A stretch of 64,000 nt of DNA from Thiosocius teredinicola. GTDB taxonomy: Bacteria > Pseudomonadota > Gammaproteobacteria > Chromatiales > Chromatiaceae. Each line of letters starts with the position of its first letter. The stretch's first letter is position 1. The stretch is taken from NCBI RefSeq assembly GCF_002009425.1, contig NZ_CP019936.1, positions 1,101,001 to 1,165,000 of the forward strand, written 5' to 3'. Below the pieces are notes generated by a model. That model worked only from the letters and a program-made list of their open reading frames with translations, had not been told where the DNA came from and made no database searches. Shown piece by piece: positions 61,613-64,000 of the stretch. Position numbers and translations under genes: made by a program.

Positions 61613-64000
61613 ATGCTCACATTGCGCGGCGCGCCCGCCCTTTCTGACTTCCGCCTGCAGAAGATTCTGGCCCGCCTGACGCCGCTCGTCGGCAGCGGCG
61701 TGACCGTCCAGACGACCTTCATGCATTTCGTTGAAACCGACGGCGAACTGAACGCCGGACAACGCGCGGTACTCGATAAGATTCTGGAGTATGGCCCGGC
61801 ACACGGTGAGGCCACCGCGGGAGGTGATCTGTTTCTCGTGGTACCGCGGCCCGGCACTATCTCGCCGTGGTCGAGCAAGGCGACCGACATCGCGCATAAC
61901 TGCGGTTTGACGAACATCGTGCGCATTGAGCGTGGTATCGCCTACTGGCTGCATGGTGTCGTGCTGGATGCGGCGCGGCGGCAGGCGATTGCGGCCGAAC
62001 TGCACGACCGCATGACCGAGATCGTGCTCGAGGATATGGATCGTGCCGACGTGCTGTTTCAACACGCGGAACCGAAACCGTTCACCAGCGTCGACGTCCT
62101 GGCCGGCGGCCGTGAAGCGCTGGCGAAGGCAAATACCGAACTGGGTTTGGCTTTGTCGGATGACGAAGTCGATTACCTGGTCGAGAGCTTCACGGCGCTG
62201 GGGCGCAATCCGAGTGACGTCGAATTGATGATGTTCGCCCAGGCTAATTCCGAGCACTGCCGGCACAAGATATTCAACGCGAGTTGGACGATCGACAGCG
62301 AAGATCAGCCACACTCGCTGTTCGGCATGATTCGCAACACGACCGAGCAATCGCCCGCGGATGTGTTGTCGGCGTATAAGGACAATGCTGCGGTGATCAA
62401 GGGCAGCGAGGGTTACCGTTTCTATCCCGATCCGCACAACGGTATCTATGGCCGTCACGACGAAGACATCCATATCCTGATGAAGGTCGAGACGCACAAC
62501 CACCCGACCGCCATCTCGCCCGACCCCGGTGCGGCAACCGGCTCGGGCGGCGAGATCCGCGACGAAGGCGCGACCGGCGTCGGTGCCAAACCTAAGGCCG
62601 GCCTGTGCGGCTTTTCGGTCTCGAATCTTCGCATTCCCGACGCGGAGCAACCGTGGGAGCATGACTTCGGCAAGCCCGGACGTATCGTCAGCGCGCTCGA
62701 GATCATGACCGAAGGCCCGATCGGCGCCGCGGCGTTCAACAACGAGTTCGGGCGTCCCAATCTGCTCGGCTATTTCCGTACCTTCGAAGAGCAGGTGCCG
62801 GCGGCCGAAGGTGACGAACTGCGTGGCTACCATAAACCCATCATGCTGGCCGGTGGCCTGGGCAACATCCGCGCGGCACATGTCGAGAAGAAGCCCTTCC
62901 CGGCCGGTACGCCGCTGATCGTCCTGGGCGGCCCGGCGATGCTGATCGGACTAGGCGGCGGCGCCGCCTCGTCCATGGCGTCGGGCACCTCGGCCGAGGA
63001 TCTGGACTTTGCCTCCGTGCAACGCGCCAATCCTGAGATGGAACGGCGATGCCAAGAGGTGATCGACCGTTGCTGGCAACGTGGCGCGGACAACCCCATC
63101 CTGTTCATCCACGATGTCGGCGCCGGTGGTCTGTCGAATGCCTTGCCGGAACTGGTGCACGACGGAGAGCGCGGCGGAAACTTCGAATTGCGCGAGGTGC
63201 CGAATGACGACCCCGGCATGTCGCCGATGGAAATCTGGTGCAATGAGTCGCAGGAACGCTATGTGCTCGCGGTGGCTGCAGACCAGCTCGACACCTTCAA
63301 GGCGATCTGTGAGCGTGAGCGCTGTCCCTTTGCGGTCGTCGGCGAGGCGACCGACGAGCAGCACCTGACACTGGGTGACCGACACTTCGACGCCAATCCG
63401 ATCGACATGCCGATGAGTCTGCTGTTCGGCAAACCGCCGCGCATGCATCGCGACGTACAACGTCTGCAACCTGCTCTCAAAGAACTTGCGCTCGACGGCG
63501 TTACCGCAGCCGCTGCCGGTGAACGTGTATTGCGCCTGCCGACGGTTGCCAACAAAACATTTCTGATCACCATCGGCGATCGCAGCATCACCGGCATGGT
63601 GGCGCGCGACCAGATGGTTGGTCCCTGGCAGGTACCGGTCGCCGATGTCGCCGTGACCGTGGCCGATTTCGACGGCTACCGTGGCGAGGCGATGAGCATG
63701 GGTGAGCGCACGCCGCTTGCACTGCTGGATGCCGCCGCATCCGGGCGAATGGCGATCGGTGAGGCGTTGGCCAACCTGGCGGCCGCTTCGATCGACAGGC
63801 TCGGCGATGTGAAACTTTCCGCCAACTGGATGGCGGCCGCAGGTCACCCTGGTGAAGATGCTCGCCTGTACGAGACGGTCAGCGCGGTCGGTCTGGAGCT
63901 CTGTCCGGCGCTCGGTATCGCGATACCGGTGGGCAAAGACTCAATGTCGATGAAGACGGTCTGGCAGCAGGGCGACGAGCGTCGCGAAATGACGGCACCG
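61613..64000 (+). CDS. purL: PurL, phosphoribosylformylglycinamidine synthase (5' part)
   Basis: About 796 residues visible, open at the right window edge; the full enzyme is about 1290 residues in gammaproteobacteria. Recognisable parts are the N-terminal PurS-like domain ([19 protein letters not shown]), [69 protein letters not shown] and [20 protein letters not shown]. The glutaminase domain lies beyond the edge. It catalyses the fourth step of purine synthesis. The ATG at 61613 is chosen by family alignment. Confidence 0.97.
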   Translation, partial: MLTLRGAPALSDFRLQKILARLTPLVGSGVTVQTTFMHFVETDGELNAGQRAVLDKILEYGPAHGEATAGGDLFLVVPRPGTISPWSSKATDIAHNCGLTNIVRIERGIAYWLHGVVLDAARRQAIAAELHDRMTEIVLEDMDRADVLFQHAEPKPFTSVDVLAGGREALAKANTELGLALSDDEVDYLVESFTALGRNPSDVELMMFAQANSEHCRHKIFNASWTIDSEDQPHSLFGMIRNTTEQSPADVLSAYKDNAAVIKGSEGYRFYPDPHNGIYGRHDEDIHILMKVETHNHPTAISPDPGAATGSGGEIRDEGATGVGAKPKAGLCGFSVSNLRIPDAEQPWEHDFGKPGRIVSALEIMTEGPIGAAAFNNEFGRPNLLGYFRTFEEQVPAAEGDELRGYHKPIMLAGGLGNIRAAHVEKKPFPAGTPLIVLGGPAMLIGLGGGAASSMASGTSAEDLDFASVQRANPEMERRCQEVIDRCWQRGADNPILFIHDVGAGGLSNALPELVHDGERGGNFELREVPNDDPGMSPMEIWCNESQERYVLAVAADQLDTFKAICERERCPFAVVGEATDEQHLTLGDRHFDANPIDMPMSLLFGKPPRMHRDVQRLQPALKELALDGVTAAAAGERVLRLPTVANKTFLITIGDRSITGMVARDQMVGPWQVPVADVAVTVADFDGYRGEAMSMGERTPLALLDAAASGRMAIGEALANLAAASIDRLGDVKLSANWMAAAGHPGEDARLYETVSAVGLELCPALGIAIPVGKDSMSMKTVWQQGDERREMTAP

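Overview
The window looks like chromosomal DNA of a chemolithotrophic gammaproteobacterial sulfur oxidiser that can respire nitrate, in the style of Sedimenticola, Candidatus Thiodiazotropha or Chromatiales relatives. The lineage call is inference from gene content: a reverse-type dsr cluster in the Allochromatium order L-J-O-P-N-R-S, a periplasmic nitrate reductase operon, a rhodanese-tusA-dsrE2 sulfur-transfer cassette, fused CysG, and gammaproteobacterial housekeeping genes (hslR, grxC, pepN, gcvR, dapA-bamC, purL). I saw no tRNA, rRNA, CRISPR array, insertion sequence or prophage.

Layout. 0-6.3 kb: 3' end of the dsr operon (dsrL partial, J, O, P, hairpin, N, R, S). 6.3-7.9 kb: a small HTH/coiled-coil protein behind its own promoter, flanked by inverted repeats, and an unusual ferredoxin-reductase-like protein. 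7.9-9.0 kb (minus): a TatD-linked-type radical SAM protein and a small cytochrome c. 9.0-15.9 kb: a regulatory region with two FNR-like boxes, then napFDAGHBC, tightly packed and largely translationally coupled. 16-23.2 kb: Cys-rich unknown, hslR, grxC, pepN, UbiA-type prenyltransferase, FKBP isomerase, CbiX-like chelatase, acetyltransferase. 23.2-25.9 kb: small exported or membrane proteins, including a c-type cytochrome. 26.2-31.1 kb: TonB-dependent receptor with its own ExbB-ExbD-ExbD-TonB machinery, ending at a strong terminator. 31.1-35.5 kb: OmpR-type two-component system, an exported unknown, an exported FGE/SUMF1-fold protein and an S24-like protein without an HTH. 35.6-44.2 kb: Atm1-type ABC exporter, cca, a NarX/NarL-like pair without a periplasmic sensor domain, a rhodanese, CysG (minus), and rhodanese-tusA-dsrE2. 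44.3-49.4 kb: FadL porin, LysR regulator, PerM-type protein, DUF2892 protein, Crp/Fnr regulator. 49.4-54.8 kb: a degenerate GGDEF/EAL protein divergent from a large hybrid histidine kinase. 54.8-64 kb: PhoH-type protein, Bcp peroxiredoxin, GcvR, a GalT-like nucleotidyltransferase, then dapA-bamC-MBL hydrolase and the 5' part of purL.

How the parts fit together (inference from known pathways). TusA, DsrE2 and rhodanese would carry persulfide sulfur towards the Dsr system. DsrAB needs siroheme, which CysG makes, and DsrN amidates siroheme. DsrL supplies or accepts electrons in the cytoplasm, and DsrJOP with DsrMK links to the membrane. Electrons can reach nitrate through NapC, NapB and NapA, with NapGH as a quinol route. 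FNR-like boxes before napF, a Crp/Fnr protein and a NarX/NarL-like pair suggest redox or oxygen control. The features most worth a second look are the post-dsrS pair with its inverted repeats, the NarX-like kinase without a nitrate-sensing domain, the half-degenerate CbiX protein, the GalT-like protein as a possible APS or ADP phosphorylase, and the degenerate GGDEF/EAL protein.
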